From assembly GCA_964602055.1 (NCBI GenBank), contig CAZRPU010000002.1, forward strand, positions 71,994 to 135,993: a DNA stretch of 64,000 nucleotides, written 5' to 3'. The position numbers and the translations under genes are program-made. The notes under the pieces are model-generated. The model was not told where the DNA came from. It was given only the letters and a program-made list of their open reading frames with translations, and ran no database searches. This DNA is from JACPLA01 sp964602055 (GTDB lineage: Bacteria; Bacteroidota; Ignavibacteria; UBA10030). Positions 16,058 through 25,236 of this stretch are shown here, piece by piece; position 1 is the stretch's first letter; the number at the start of each line of letters is the position of its first letter.

Positions 16058-17398
16058 TCAGCTGAAGAATTGTTCGACGGCTTTGAGCGCGGAAGGAAGG
16101 GTGAACACGACGATGCGGTCCTGAGAACTGATGCGCGTTGTACCTGTAGGAATCGTCACGCTTCCATTGTGAATGACGCAGCCGATAATGGCCCCATCCG
16201 GAAACTTCAGATCCCGGAGAGCCTTCTTGGTAACGCTTGACCCTTTTTGCGCGACCATTTCGATCACTTCAGCATCCACGCCGTGCAAGGTGGCCACCGA
16301 CACGATTTGCCCCTTGCGCACGAACTTGAGGATTTCATTGGCTGCCGAGAGTTTCTTATTGACCAGGGCGTCGATGCCGATGGTATTTGCCAAAGGGATG
16401 TAATCCAGTTTTTCCACATGCGCGATGGTTTTCTTCACACCCAGGTGCTTCGCCATCAAACAGGAAAGGATGTTGTCCTCTTCGTCGCGCGTGACGGCAA
16501 TATACGCATCCATGTCCATGATGCCTTCGGTGGCAAGAAGGTCCAGGTCCTTTCCCTCGCCCCGGATGACCATCGTCTTTTCCAATTTGTCCGCCAGTTG
16601 GAGCGATACTTCTTTGTTGGACTCGATGAGTTTGACCGACATGTCGTGCTGCAATTCCTCCGCCACGTTCCTTCCAATACCGCTCCCGCCCAGGATCATG
16701 ATATTTTCGAACTTCACGGATTCTTTCCCTGACAGCTTGAGCATTTCCGCGACATATTCGGTTTTCGAGACAACGAAGATTTGATCCCCCTTTTTGAATT
16801 CGTCATCGCCGGAGGGAATGATCGTGCGAATGCCTCTGCTGATGGCGACCGTTCTGAAGGGAAGCTCGGTGTAATCGGCGGTCAGTTCTTTGAGCTTGCG
16901 GTTGATCATGGGGCTTTCACGATCGAGCTTGAGACCGAGGATCTGAATCCTCCCATCGGCGAACTCCAGAACGTCCGTTGCCGAGGAACGCCGGATCAGA
17001 CGGGTGATCTCTGCCGCTGCCAGCCCGTCAGGTGAAATCACGAGATTGATGCCGATATCCTCAGGCTTCATCAAACCCTCGCCGAAGAACTTGTCCGGCT
17101 CATCTACCCGCAGAATGGTTTTTTTCGTGCCAAGCTTGTGTGCGAGAAAACATGCGGTGAAGTTGACTTCATCGATGGACGTCACCGCGATCAACATGTC
17201 AGCATCCGCCGCTCCCGCATCCTGCAGATCCTGGACATGGCTCCCTGAGCCGTGGATCGTCATGACATCGAGACCTTCGCGCACGCGGGCAAGCCTCTCA
17301 TCGCTTCGATCGACGACTATAATATCGTGCCGTTCCTGCGAAAGAAGTTTCGCAAGATGGATGCCTACTTCGCCGACGCCAACAATGATAATTTTCAC
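16058..17398 (-). CDS. trkA: Trk system potassium uptake protein TrkA
   Basis: The 446-residue cytoplasmic protein consists of two tandem RCK units, each a Rossmann NAD(H)-binding half followed by a TrkA_C half. The first nucleotide loop is GVGEVGIHLA (about 7-16) with the acidic end at VVDRSDE; the second is GGSGIGRNVA (about 234-243). It forms the ring that gates TrkH in response to nucleotides. It lies 23 bases after rsmE and two bases before trkH. The pairing with the adjacent trkH is a normal full Trk system without an accessory ABC protein visible here. Confidence 0.96.
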   Translation of the reverse strand: MKIIIVGVGEVGIHLAKLLSQERHDIIVVDRSDERLARVREGLDVMTIHGSGSHVQDLQDAGAADADMLIAVTSIDEVNFTACFLAHKLGTKKTILRVDEPDKFFGEGLMKPEDIGINLVISPDGLAAAEITRLIRRSSATDVLEFADGRIQILGLKLDRESPMINRKLKELTADYTELPFRTVAISRGIRTIIPSGDDEFKKGDQIFVVSKTEYVAEMLKLSGKESVKFENIMILGGSGIGRNVAEELQHDMSVKLIESNKEVSLQLADKLEKTMVIRGEGKDLDLLATEGIMDMDAYIAVTRDEEDNILSCLMAKHLGVKKTIAHVEKLDYIPLANTIGIDALVNKKLSAANEILKFVRKGQIVSVATLHGVDAEVIEMVAQKGSSVTKKALRDLKFPDGAIIGCVIHNGSVTIPTGTTRISSQDRIVVFTLPSALKAVEQFFS

Positions 17399-17421
17399 AA
17401 AAGCCTTTCCATCAGTTCTTT

Positions 17422-18138
17422 TTACCAGCCCCCGACAACCCAGCTCACGGCCGAAAGTGCAGCTGTTTCGGAGCGAAGTCTTCGCGGGCCCAGGGAAATG
17501 GCGATGAAACCGTTTTCCGCCGCCAGTTGGATTTCCTCTTCAGAGAAACCTCCCTCCGGTCCAATGAGAATCAAGGCCGATTTCGCGTCCGCATGATGCT
17601 TCATCACCGATCCGATGAATTGTGATTGCTCGGTTCGCTCATGGGGAATCAGTTTCAGGGCGTACTGCCCTGCATTCTTCACCAGGGTCTCAAACCGCGT
17701 AAGTACGAAGACCGTCGGAAGAACACTGCGGCCGGATTGTTTCATCGCCGCGGCGGAAATCTTCTGGAGGCGAACGTGTTTCTCATGCTTTCGCACCGTC
17801 CTTTCACACAGGAGAGGGATAATAGTGGAGACTCCCAGCTCCGTCGCCTTCTCGACCACAAAATCGATGCGCGCAGGATTCTTCAGCGGAGAGATCGCAA
17901 GCGTCAGCTGAACCCGCGGCTCGTTCAAACGATCAAACGTGTGAAGAATCCCGCACTCCGCTTGCGTCCTCCCGAAGGACCGAATGATCGCCTCATACAT
18001 TTTTCCCCTTCCGTCTGTCACCATGACGTGGTCGCCGATCTTCTTCCTGAGAACACGGCTCACATGGCGGTATTCATCGCCCTTGAGAATCAGGACATCA
18101 CCCAGAATATCCGACGGATCTGCAAAGAAGTAGTCCAT
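17422..18138 (-). CDS. rsmE: 16S rRNA (uracil(1498)-N3)-methyltransferase
   Basis: The 238-residue protein has the RsmE arrangement: a PUA-like N-terminal part with the EYRHVSRVLRKKIGD block (about 22-36), then a SPOUT knotted methyltransferase with the GPEGGFSEEEI block (about 191-201) and the SLGPRRLRSETA block (about 216-227) that bind S-adenosylmethionine. It methylates U1498 of 16S rRNA. It is two bases downstream of the short Omp85 gene and 23 bases before trkA. Function is secure; its grouping with an outer membrane protein and K+ uptake looks like ordinary operon packing. Confidence 0.96.
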   Translation of the reverse strand: MDYFFADPSDILGDVLILKGDEYRHVSRVLRKKIGDHVMVTDGRGKMYEAIIRSFGRTQAECGILHTFDRLNEPRVQLTLAISPLKNPARIDFVVEKATELGVSTIIPLLCERTVRKHEKHVRLQKISAAAMKQSGRSVLPTVFVLTRFETLVKNAGQYALKLIPHERTEQSQFIGSVMKHHADAKSALILIGPEGGFSEEEIQLAAENGFIAISLGPRRLRSETAALSAVSWVVGGW

Positions 18139-18140
18139 GG

Positions 18141-19439
18141 TCAGAACGACGAGCCAAAATCAATCACGAATTGCCCCTTCCCGCTCTGGTTCACCGCAAA
18201 TTCGGTTCGAATAATAATGCTGTACGGAAGGAGAAAATGCAACCCTGCACCGAACCCCGAATACCAGCGCCTCCCGCCGGGCCCTTCGCTGCGAAACCAG
18301 GTTTTCCCCGCATCGGCAAAAATACCGGCGTACAGTCCGTACCGCCAAACGCTGAATTCCGGAAGGGGCGAATAGGGAAATTCGTAGTAGCGTGGTGAAA
18401 GGATCGGAATCCGAACCTCCACATTCCCGCCGATGATGTTCTCCCCCTCGATGATGGTACTAAAATACCCTCGGATGCGCTCACCATGGCCAAAGTAGGT
18501 GTAGCGGTACGGGGGAACAGGGCCGCCGCTCACAAACTGTCCATGGGTTCTCGCCGCCGTCGATATCCCACCGCCCACGGGGATATACGAGCTCACATCG
18601 TAGCCATATCTCAGCGTGTTGACCGATGTCCCGCCGAATCCATCCTTGGTCGCTTGGACATTGATCAGGATTCCTTCGGTTGCATATTCCCTGATATCCC
18701 TCGTGTCATAGGTATAGCCCAGGCCGACCGAAGGAAATGCGTCCCGTCCATCGGAGGAAATCGTTCTCCCCACGGCGACATCGGAGACTTCCCATGTTTC
18801 GTATCCCACGCGCGCGACGAAAAGGCTGTACAGTCCGAACCTCTTCCCCAGCGAAACCGATCCGCCGTACGAGCGCTGCTGATATGTTCCCCGGTCGGGA
18901 TTGAGATTCTGGACCCGGGACCATGAGCCGGAAAGTCGAAAAAAGATATCGTCGCCATCAGTGATTTTGGGATTCTGATAGATGATCTGAGCCCATCGGT
19001 CATATCCCAAAGCAAACTGGCCGATGAGCTTCTCATTACGGCCACGAAAATTCGTGTGTGCGACGCCCGCACCGTAGTACACCTTTTTGGGATCCCTGTA
19101 TTTGAATCCAAGAACGGGAAACGGATAGATGTACCATCGCTCATGCACCTTGATGGTGAGATCGGTCTCCGATCCCTCCGGAGCATGTGCAATTTCCACC
19201 CGATTGAACAGGCCGAGGCTATAGATCCTGTTCTTGTCGAATTCGAGTTTTTCGAGGTCGAGCGTGTCACCGATCGCCGTCGAGAGTTCGCGAAGGATAA
19301 TATAGTCCTTTGTCGATTCGTTGCCGTAGACATTGATGCTCCGTACCCGCAGCTTCGCGGGGTCATCTTCCTGGCGGAGCTGTGCCGCAGGGGCAGCGGC
19401 CAGCATCGCGGAAAGGAGGAAAATGACCGTTTTCGTCAT
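18141..19439 (-). CDS. short Omp85-family outer membrane protein with one POTRA domain
   Basis: Starting at the ATG at 19439, 432 residues begin with a signal peptide (about 1-22, MTKTVIFLLSAMLAAAPAAQ). Residues about 30-105 form one POTRA-like domain (VRSINVYGNEST opening, then SLGLFNRVEI). The rest is a beta-barrel of the bacterial surface antigen family, with the conserved RIRGY loop motif (about 315-319) and ending in an aromatic residue. BamA has five POTRA domains and TamA three, so this is a shortened type. It may insert or move proteins or lipids at the outer membrane; the substrate is unknown. An upstream in-frame ATG would include the terminator arm and is less likely. Confidence 0.85.
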   Translation of the reverse strand: MTKTVIFLLSAMLAAAPAAQLRQEDDPAKLRVRSINVYGNESTKDYIILRELSTAIGDTLDLEKLEFDKNRIYSLGLFNRVEIAHAPEGSETDLTIKVHERWYIYPFPVLGFKYRDPKKVYYGAGVAHTNFRGRNEKLIGQFALGYDRWAQIIYQNPKITDGDDIFFRLSGSWSRVQNLNPDRGTYQQRSYGGSVSLGKRFGLYSLFVARVGYETWEVSDVAVGRTISSDGRDAFPSVGLGYTYDTRDIREYATEGILINVQATKDGFGGTSVNTLRYGYDVSSYIPVGGGISTAARTHGQFVSGGPVPPYRYTYFGHGERIRGYFSTIIEGENIIGGNVEVRIPILSPRYYEFPYSPLPEFSVWRYGLYAGIFADAGKTWFRSEGPGGRRWYSGFGAGLHFLLPYSIIIRTEFAVNQSGKGQFVIDFGSSF

Positions 19440-19464
19440 GAGCGTTTCTACTCTCATTGGACGC

Positions 19465-19494
19465 AAAACCCCTGCCTCGGTGAAAAGGCAGGGG
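19465..19494 (-). terminator. rho-independent terminator after the CoA-binding gene
   Basis: On the minus strand, CCCCTGCCT at 19494-19486 pairs with AGGCAGGGG at 19477-19469 around an eight-base loop, followed by TTTT at 19468-19465. It lies 21 bases past the stop of the CoA-binding protein gene and 26 bases before the short Omp85 start codon. Confidence 0.75.
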
Positions 19495-19515
19495 TCCTTG
19501 CGCACGTTGTGTTGT

Positions 19516-19926
19516 TCACTGAAGAAGTCGTCGATGGTCGACGGCGATGCACCGATCCATAATGACTTTCAGACCATTTTTTTCTGCTTCCTGCGCAGCC
19601 GGGTCATGGATGACTCCCAACTGAAGCCAGAGGGTTTTTGCATGCACTGCAATAGCATCCTCAACAATGGCAGGAACGGCATCGGGCCTGCGGAATACAT
19701 CGACGATATCGATGGGTTCCGGGACGTCTTTCAGCGTTGCGTAACATTGCTGATCCAGGACTGTCCGGAGATGCGGATTGACGGGAAAAACACGGTACCC
19801 TTTCCGCTGCAGAAAACGCATGATATCGTTGCTGTCCCTCCACGGCTTGTCCGAAGCCCCCACGACTGCAATGGTTCTCGCATCGGAAAGTATGCGCTTG
19901 ATTTCCTTGTCGTTGTCAATGGGCAT
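19516..19926 (-). CDS. CoA-binding domain protein (YccU family)
   Basis: The ATG at 19926 shares one base with the gcvP stop (TGATG) and gives 136 residues. They form one CoA-binding Rossmann-like domain: TIAVVGASDKPWRDS (about 15-29), a GYRVFPVNP block (about 42-50) and the LWLQLGVIHDPAA block (about 99-111). These small proteins resemble the nucleotide-binding domain of succinyl-CoA synthetase alpha, and their cellular role is unclear. Translational coupling to gcvP suggests co-expression. A terminator follows. Confidence 0.9.
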   Translation of the reverse strand: MPIDNDKEIKRILSDARTIAVVGASDKPWRDSNDIMRFLQRKGYRVFPVNPHLRTVLDQQCYATLKDVPEPIDIVDVFRRPDAVPAIVEDAIAVHAKTLWLQLGVIHDPAAQEAEKNGLKVIMDRCIAVDHRRLLQ

Positions 19927-22829
19927 CAGGACGGGACAGCCTCTTCCGCATACGCCTCGAGCGGCGGACACGTACACATGATATGACGATCACCGTAGGT
20001 ATTGTTAATCCGTCCTACAGGGATCCAGAATTTGTTTTCTCTGAGACCCGGGGCAGGGTACATCGCTTTTTCCCGGGAGTACGGATGACTCCAGTCATCC
20101 CGCAAGGCCTCCCGCACCGTGTGAGGTGAATTCTTCAAAACGTTATCCGCTTTGTCGGCTTTCCCGTCAAGAACTTCCTGTATTTCTTCCCTTATCAAAA
20201 CCATGGCTTCGACAAAACGGTCGAGCTCCGTCTTTGGTTCGCTTTCGGTGGGCTCAACCATCAGCGCTCCGGCGACCGGAAAGGAAACAGTCGGTGCGTG
20301 AAAACTGTAATCCATGAGTCTCTTCGCAACATCCTCAACTTCAATGTTCGCGTCTTTGAACTGTTTCATGGTCAGGATAAACTCGTGACCCACCCTGCCG
20401 TTTTTTCCCTGATAGAGAGCCGGATAGTGCTTTTCCAGTTTCACCTTCAAATAGTTGGCATTGAGGATTGCATACTCCGTTGCTGCGGTCATGCCTTGCC
20501 CGCCCAGCATGCGGATGTAAGCATAGGAAATCAGGAGAATGCTCGCGCTCCCCCATGGAGTGGCGGCGACAGCGTGAATTCCCTTCTCTCCCCCCGTTTG
20601 AACGAGTGCATGGCCGGGCAGATACGGAGCGAGTGCTTTTGAAACGCAGATCGGTCCCATGCCGGGTCCTCCTCCTCCGTGGGGAATGGCAAAAGTCTTG
20701 TGCAAATTGATGTGGCACACGTCGGCACCGATGAGTGCGGGGCTTGTCAGCCCCACCTGTGCGTTGAGGTTGGCCCCGTCCAGGTAGACCAATCCGCCGT
20801 TGGCATGGACCACGTCACAAATTTCACGGATACGTTCTTCAAAAATCCCGTAGGTCGATGGGTACGTCACCATGAGCCCGGCAAGCACAGACTTCTGCGC
20901 CTCTGCCTTCACACGCAAATCATCGACGTCGATATTGCCCATGCTGTCACACTGCACGACCACGACCTTCATGCCCGCCATGACGGCGCTTGCAGGATTC
21001 GTTCCGTGCGCAGATGCGGGGATGAGGATGACATTCCGGTCTTTTGCTCCATGGTCGGCATGAAACGCCCTGATGACCATGAGCCCGGTGAACTCACCCT
21101 GGGCACCTGAATTCGGCTGAAGGGAACAGGCAGAAAGACCGGTAATCTCGCACAGAGCGTTTTCGAGCTCACGAAAAATCTGCTGATATCCCTCTGTTTG
21201 GTTCAAGGGTGCAAAGGGGTGCAGGGAGGAAAACTCGGGCCAGCTGACCGGAAATAATTCCGTCGCCGCATTCAGTTTCATGGTGCAGGACCCCAGAGGA
21301 ATCATGGAGTGCATCAGGGAAAGGTCCTTGTTCTCCAGGCTCTTGATATACCTCATCATTTTTGTCTCGGAATGATGGATATTGAACACCGGATGCTGGA
21401 GATACGAACTTGTTCTGCCCAGAGGGGCAGGATAAGGAGACGTCTTCCCATCATGGGGAGGTGCTTCTCCGTTCTGCGGCGGCGCTTTCTTTCCCGCAGC
21501 TTCTGCGAAGACTCTCAGGAGATTCCCCACATCTTCGGCAGAGGTAGTCTCGTCAAGGGCAATGCCGACATGTCGGCCATCGATCATCCGCAGATTGTAC
21601 CCCGCCTGGACGGCCAGAGCCAGCACGCGGGCGCTGTCGGCAACGGCGACCTTGAGGGTGTCGAAATAGTGATCGTGGATCTGCTGATACCCAAGCCCGG
21701 CAAGTCCTTTGTCGAGTGCCTTGGCGAGCCCCAGAATCCTCGCCGCGATTCTGCGAATGCCCTCCGGGCCATGATAGACAGCGTAGAGCCCGGCCATGAC
21801 GGCGAGAAGAGCCTGAGCCGTACAAATATTCGAAGTTGCTTTCTCCCTCCTGATATGTTGCTCCCGCGTTTGAAGCGTCATCCGATAAGCACGGTTTCCA
21901 TGGGAGTCAATGGAAACGCCGATGATCCGTCCGGGAAGATTGCGGATGAATTCCGACCGCGTGGCAAAATATGCAGCGTGCGGACCCCCGTATCCCATTG
22001 GAACGCCGAAGCGTTGCGAATTCCCGACAACAACGTCTGCACCAAATTCGCCCGGAGGGCGCAGCAGGGCAAGGCTCAAGAGGTCGGCAGCCACGGCAAC
22101 GAGGCCGCCTGCAGCATGGATCGAAGCAACGGTAGAAGAATAGTCGAGAACGGCTCCATCCTCAGCGGGATATTGAAGCAATGCTCCAAACACAGTGGCA
22201 TCGAATTTTGCCGATGCATGATCGCCCGCGACAATTTCGATTCCCTGGGGGGCAGCTCTGAGTTTCAGGACATCCAGGGTTTGCGCAGAGACGCGGTTGG
22301 AAACGAAAAATCGGTTCCTGCGCGTCCCATCTGTCTGCTTCGCTGCGAGCCCGTGGATCATCGACATGGCTTCCGCCGCTGCGGTTGCTTCGTCGAGAAG
22401 GGAAGCATTGGCAACTTCCATGCCCGTCAGGTCGCAAACCATGGTCTGAAAATTCAGAAGCGCTTCGAGCCGGCCCTGCGATATTTCGGCCTGATACGGA
22501 GTGTATTGGGTATACCATCCCGGGTTTTCGAAAACGTTCCGGCGGATGACCGATGGCGTCACGGTTCCGGAAAATCCCTGCCCCAGGTACGACTTGAGTA
22601 CCTTGTTCTTTCCGGCAATCGCTTTCATGGATTCCAGAAATGAGTGCTCGCTGACAGGGCCCGGAAGATTCATGGGCTTCTTGCGCCGGATAGTGTCAGG
22701 GACCGTTTGGCGAATCAGGTCTTCCAGTGAATCGGCGCCGATGGCCTCCAGCATCATTCGGAGATCGTCGTGATGAGGGCCGAGGTGGCGTGAAAGAAAA
22801 TCGTTGTGAACTTCTCGAGAATCGTGCAT
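19926..22829 (-). CDS. gcvP: glycine dehydrogenase (decarboxylating), single-chain P protein
   Basis: Starting at the ATG at 22829 the protein has 967 residues, the usual size for the fused alpha-beta P protein. It decarboxylates glycine with pyridoxal phosphate and passes the aminomethyl group to lipoyl-GcvH. The FLSRHLGPHHDD opening, the SYLGQG block and the DVCHINLHKTFAIPHGGGGPG block with the PLP Lys are clear. A stretch near residues 450-480, rich in Pro, Gly and Lys, is an insertion at the junction of the two halves. No gcvT, gcvH or lpd gene is in this window. It starts four bases after rnc. Confidence 0.97.
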   Translation of the reverse strand: MHDSREVHNDFLSRHLGPHHDDLRMMLEAIGADSLEDLIRQTVPDTIRRKKPMNLPGPVSEHSFLESMKAIAGKNKVLKSYLGQGFSGTVTPSVIRRNVFENPGWYTQYTPYQAEISQGRLEALLNFQTMVCDLTGMEVANASLLDEATAAAEAMSMIHGLAAKQTDGTRRNRFFVSNRVSAQTLDVLKLRAAPQGIEIVAGDHASAKFDATVFGALLQYPAEDGAVLDYSSTVASIHAAGGLVAVAADLLSLALLRPPGEFGADVVVGNSQRFGVPMGYGGPHAAYFATRSEFIRNLPGRIIGVSIDSHGNRAYRMTLQTREQHIRREKATSNICTAQALLAVMAGLYAVYHGPEGIRRIAARILGLAKALDKGLAGLGYQQIHDHYFDTLKVAVADSARVLALAVQAGYNLRMIDGRHVGIALDETTSAEDVGNLLRVFAEAAGKKAPPQNGEAPPHDGKTSPYPAPLGRTSSYLQHPVFNIHHSETKMMRYIKSLENKDLSLMHSMIPLGSCTMKLNAATELFPVSWPEFSSLHPFAPLNQTEGYQQIFRELENALCEITGLSACSLQPNSGAQGEFTGLMVIRAFHADHGAKDRNVILIPASAHGTNPASAVMAGMKVVVVQCDSMGNIDVDDLRVKAEAQKSVLAGLMVTYPSTYGIFEERIREICDVVHANGGLVYLDGANLNAQVGLTSPALIGADVCHINLHKTFAIPHGGGGPGMGPICVSKALAPYLPGHALVQTGGEKGIHAVAATPWGSASILLISYAYIRMLGGQGMTAATEYAILNANYLKVKLEKHYPALYQGKNGRVGHEFILTMKQFKDANIEVEDVAKRLMDYSFHAPTVSFPVAGALMVEPTESEPKTELDRFVEAMVLIREEIQEVLDGKADKADNVLKNSPHTVREALRDDWSHPYSREKAMYPAPGLRENKFWIPVGRINNTYGDRHIMCTCPPLEAYAEEAVPS

Positions 22830-22833
22830 TTTT

Positions 22834-23616
22834 TCAGTTCTTCTTTTGAATGCGTTCAAGGGCTTCGGCGGCTGCAGCCTGCTCCGCCTCTTTCTTACTT
22901 TTACCTGCACCGCTCCCATACCGCTCCGATCCCACAGTCACTTCGACGGTGAAGCGCCGGTCGTGATCAGGCCCGGCTTCATTGACGATTGAATATCTCG
23001 GAGTTCCCAGGGAATGGGCCTGCGCATACTCGAGCAGAGCACTCTTGTAGTTGTCATCCATAAGCGCACCCTCGAGGATTTCGTCCCGTGAGAGAAGGGT
23101 ACGGGTAACGAATGTGCGTGCGGCCTCGATGCCACCGTCGAGATACAATGCGCCGATCAGGGCCTCAAAGGCGTCCGAAAGAATCGACTCAGAACCCGAT
23201 TGGGCGGCACTCGCACTCAGGAACAGGAACTCGTTGATATGCAGTTCTTTGGCCCTCTGGGCGAGAATGCGCCTGTTCACGAGACGCGATCGGACTTTCG
23301 TCAGGTCCCCTTCTTCCATGGCAGGATGATGGCGGTGCAGATAGTCCGCCACGAGGAAACTGAGGATCGCGTCGCCCAGGAATTCGAGCCGCTCGTTCGG
23401 CTGCCACTTTTCCCCTGCATGCTGAGCATAGGACCGGTGCAGCAGCGCCTCGACAAAAAGATCCCAGCGGGTGGGCTGATAACCAATAGTGCGGACGAAG
23501 CGGGGAAAGTCAAACTGCTCTTGGATGAATTTCGGAAGATGACGAGTTCCGGAAGTTCGCCCGTTCCACCGAAATCCGTCAAAGAAACGCAGAAAAGCTG
23601 TAAAGACGTTTTGCAC
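22834..23616 (-). CDS. rnc: ribonuclease III
   Basis: The enzyme cleaves double-stranded RNA in rRNA and mRNA processing. The signature NERLEFLGDAIL with the catalytic acidic residues is present, then the DAFEALIGALYLDGG block with the second acidic cluster, and a C-terminal double-stranded RNA-binding domain with AGKSKKEAEQAAA. I favour a GTG start at 23616, 31 bases after fabF, giving 260 residues; an ATG further upstream would lie inside fabF. The ribosome binding site is weak, so the start is open. Neighbour fabF-rnc linkage is common across bacteria. Confidence 0.94.
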   Translation of the reverse strand: MQNVFTAFLRFFDGFRWNGRTSGTRHLPKFIQEQFDFPRFVRTIGYQPTRWDLFVEALLHRSYAQHAGEKWQPNERLEFLGDAILSFLVADYLHRHHPAMEEGDLTKVRSRLVNRRILAQRAKELHINEFLFLSASAAQSGSESILSDAFEALIGALYLDGGIEAARTFVTRTLLSRDEILEGALMDDNYKSALLEYAQAHSLGTPRYSIVNEAGPDHDRRFTVEVTVGSERYGSGAGKSKKEAEQAAAAEALERIQKKN

Positions 23617-23647
23617 TTCCGGTCGCGGCCTCGCTGAGGTTTCCGCT

Positions 23648-24907
23648 CTACTGGCGGAATTTCTTGAGGAGGATCGACGCATTGTGGCCGCCGAAACCGA
23701 ACGTGTTGCTGATGGCGGCGGGGACTTCCATTGTCCTCGCCTTGTTCGGAACATAATCCAAGTCGCAGTCCGGATCGGGCGTAACCTGATTGATGGTCGG
23801 GTGAACTTTGTCATGAACAACGGACAGCGTTGTTGCCACTACTTCGACAGCTCCAGCGGCGCCCAGCAAATGGCCTATCATGGATTTTGTGGAATTCACC
23901 GCGAGGGATTTCGCGTGCTTTCCAAAGACGGTCTTAATGGCCGCTGATTCGTTCTTATCGCCCACCGGCGTCGAGGTGCCGTGTGTATTGACATAGGCCA
24001 CATCTTCCGGCGCGATGCCGGCATCCTTGAGTGCTGCTTTCATCGAGCGCACAGCCCCCTCACCTCCGGGAGCCGGTTCGGTGATATGGTGTGCGTCGGC
24101 CGTAAAACCGATTCCTGCGACTTCCGCATAAATTCTCGCCCCCCTCTTTACTGCATGTCCTAGCTCCTCCAAAACGAGAACCGCCGATCCCTCTCCCATG
24201 ACAAAGCCGTCGCGGTCCTTGTCGAAAGGCCTGCTGGCTTTCTTTGGCTCGTCGTTTCTTGTTGAAAGCGCCTTCATGGCGTTGAACCCCCCGATACCCA
24301 TGGGGCAAACAGCTGCCTCGGCGCCGCCGGTAAGGATGATATCGGCGTCGCCGCGTTCGATAAGGATCAGTGCGTCACCGATCGCGTGGGACGACGTGGC
24401 ACAGGCCGAGGTCGTCGCGTAATTGGGACCTTTGAGTCCATACCTCATGGAGATTCTGCCCGGAGCAATATCGGAGATCATCATGGGAATGAAGAAGGGG
24501 CTGATGCGGTGCGGCCCCTTGTTTTCCCAGAGGGTTTCCTGCTGTCGGTGAAATGTCCACATCCCCCCGATCCCGGAGCCCACGATGACGCCGATTCTCG
24601 TACAGTCTTCTCTTTGAAAATCGAGCCCGGAATCCTTCACCGCCATTTCCGATGCCGCCAAGGCATACTGTGTGAAAGGATCGCACCGTTGTGCCAGTTT
24701 CCGATCCATGAACTTGAGGGGGTCGAACCCCTTGAGTTCGCATGCAAATTTCGTGTCGTAATCCGAGGCATCGAAGTACGTAATGGGTCCCGCTCCGCTC
24801 GTACCCTGAAGCAGGTTGTTCCAAAACTCCTCAACGGTAAGACCGATGGGCGTTAAGGCTCCCATCCCCGTAATCACCACACGACGTCGCTCTCCGTTAA
24901 ACGGCAT
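23648..24907 (-). CDS. fabF: 3-oxoacyl-ACP synthase II
   Basis: The 419-residue condensing enzyme extends acyl-ACP with malonyl-ACP in type II fatty acid synthesis. The active-site Cys lies in TSACATSSHAIG, the first His in NTHGTSTPVGD and the second in STKSMIGHLLGAAG. The start ATG has AAAGGA eight bases upstream. It follows acpP by 52 bases, and the order fabD-fabG-acpP-fabF-rnc is the classic one. Confidence 0.97.
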   Translation of the reverse strand: MPFNGERRRVVITGMGALTPIGLTVEEFWNNLLQGTSGAGPITYFDASDYDTKFACELKGFDPLKFMDRKLAQRCDPFTQYALAASEMAVKDSGLDFQREDCTRIGVIVGSGIGGMWTFHRQQETLWENKGPHRISPFFIPMMISDIAPGRISMRYGLKGPNYATTSACATSSHAIGDALILIERGDADIILTGGAEAAVCPMGIGGFNAMKALSTRNDEPKKASRPFDKDRDGFVMGEGSAVLVLEELGHAVKRGARIYAEVAGIGFTADAHHITEPAPGGEGAVRSMKAALKDAGIAPEDVAYVNTHGTSTPVGDKNESAAIKTVFGKHAKSLAVNSTKSMIGHLLGAAGAVEVVATTLSVVHDKVHPTINQVTPDPDCDLDYVPNKARTMEVPAAISNTFGFGGHNASILLKKFRQ

Positions 24908-24959
24908 AAAGGCATCCTTTGAAAAAAATCCGGTTTGGCCGGATACAGCAGAGGAACGT

Positions 24960-25196
24960 TTAGGAAACTTTCCCCTTCAGATACTTGATCACATCACCCA
25001 CGGTTGAAATCTTTTCAGCATCTTCGTCCGGAATCTGAATGTTGAACGCCTTTTCAAATTCCATGACGAGTTCAACGGTATCGAGAGAATCGGCACCGAG
25101 ATCGTTTGTGAAAGACGCTTCGGGAGTGATCTGTCCCTCGTCTACCCCGAGTTTCGAAACGATGATTTCCTTCACTTTTGCGTCGATGTCAGCCAT
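24960..25196 (-). CDS. acpP: acyl carrier protein
   Basis: The 78-residue acidic protein is the carrier of growing acyl chains. The phosphopantetheine attachment Ser is in LGADSLDTVELVMEFE. Length, charge and helix pattern are normal for AcpP. It sits between fabG and fabF. Confidence 0.98.
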   Translation of the reverse strand: MADIDAKVKEIIVSKLGVDEGQITPEASFTNDLGADSLDTVELVMEFEKAFNIQIPDEDAEKISTVGDVIKYLKGKVS

Positions 25197-25236
25197 GGGT
25201 ACTCCTTTGATGGATAGTGAGAAATAATGAACTCAT

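Noticed and set aside
21309..22643. 444-codon plus-strand frame opposite gcvP
   Set aside because: Antisense shadow of a strongly conserved gene; its composition is rich in Arg, His and Cys and shows no family motif.
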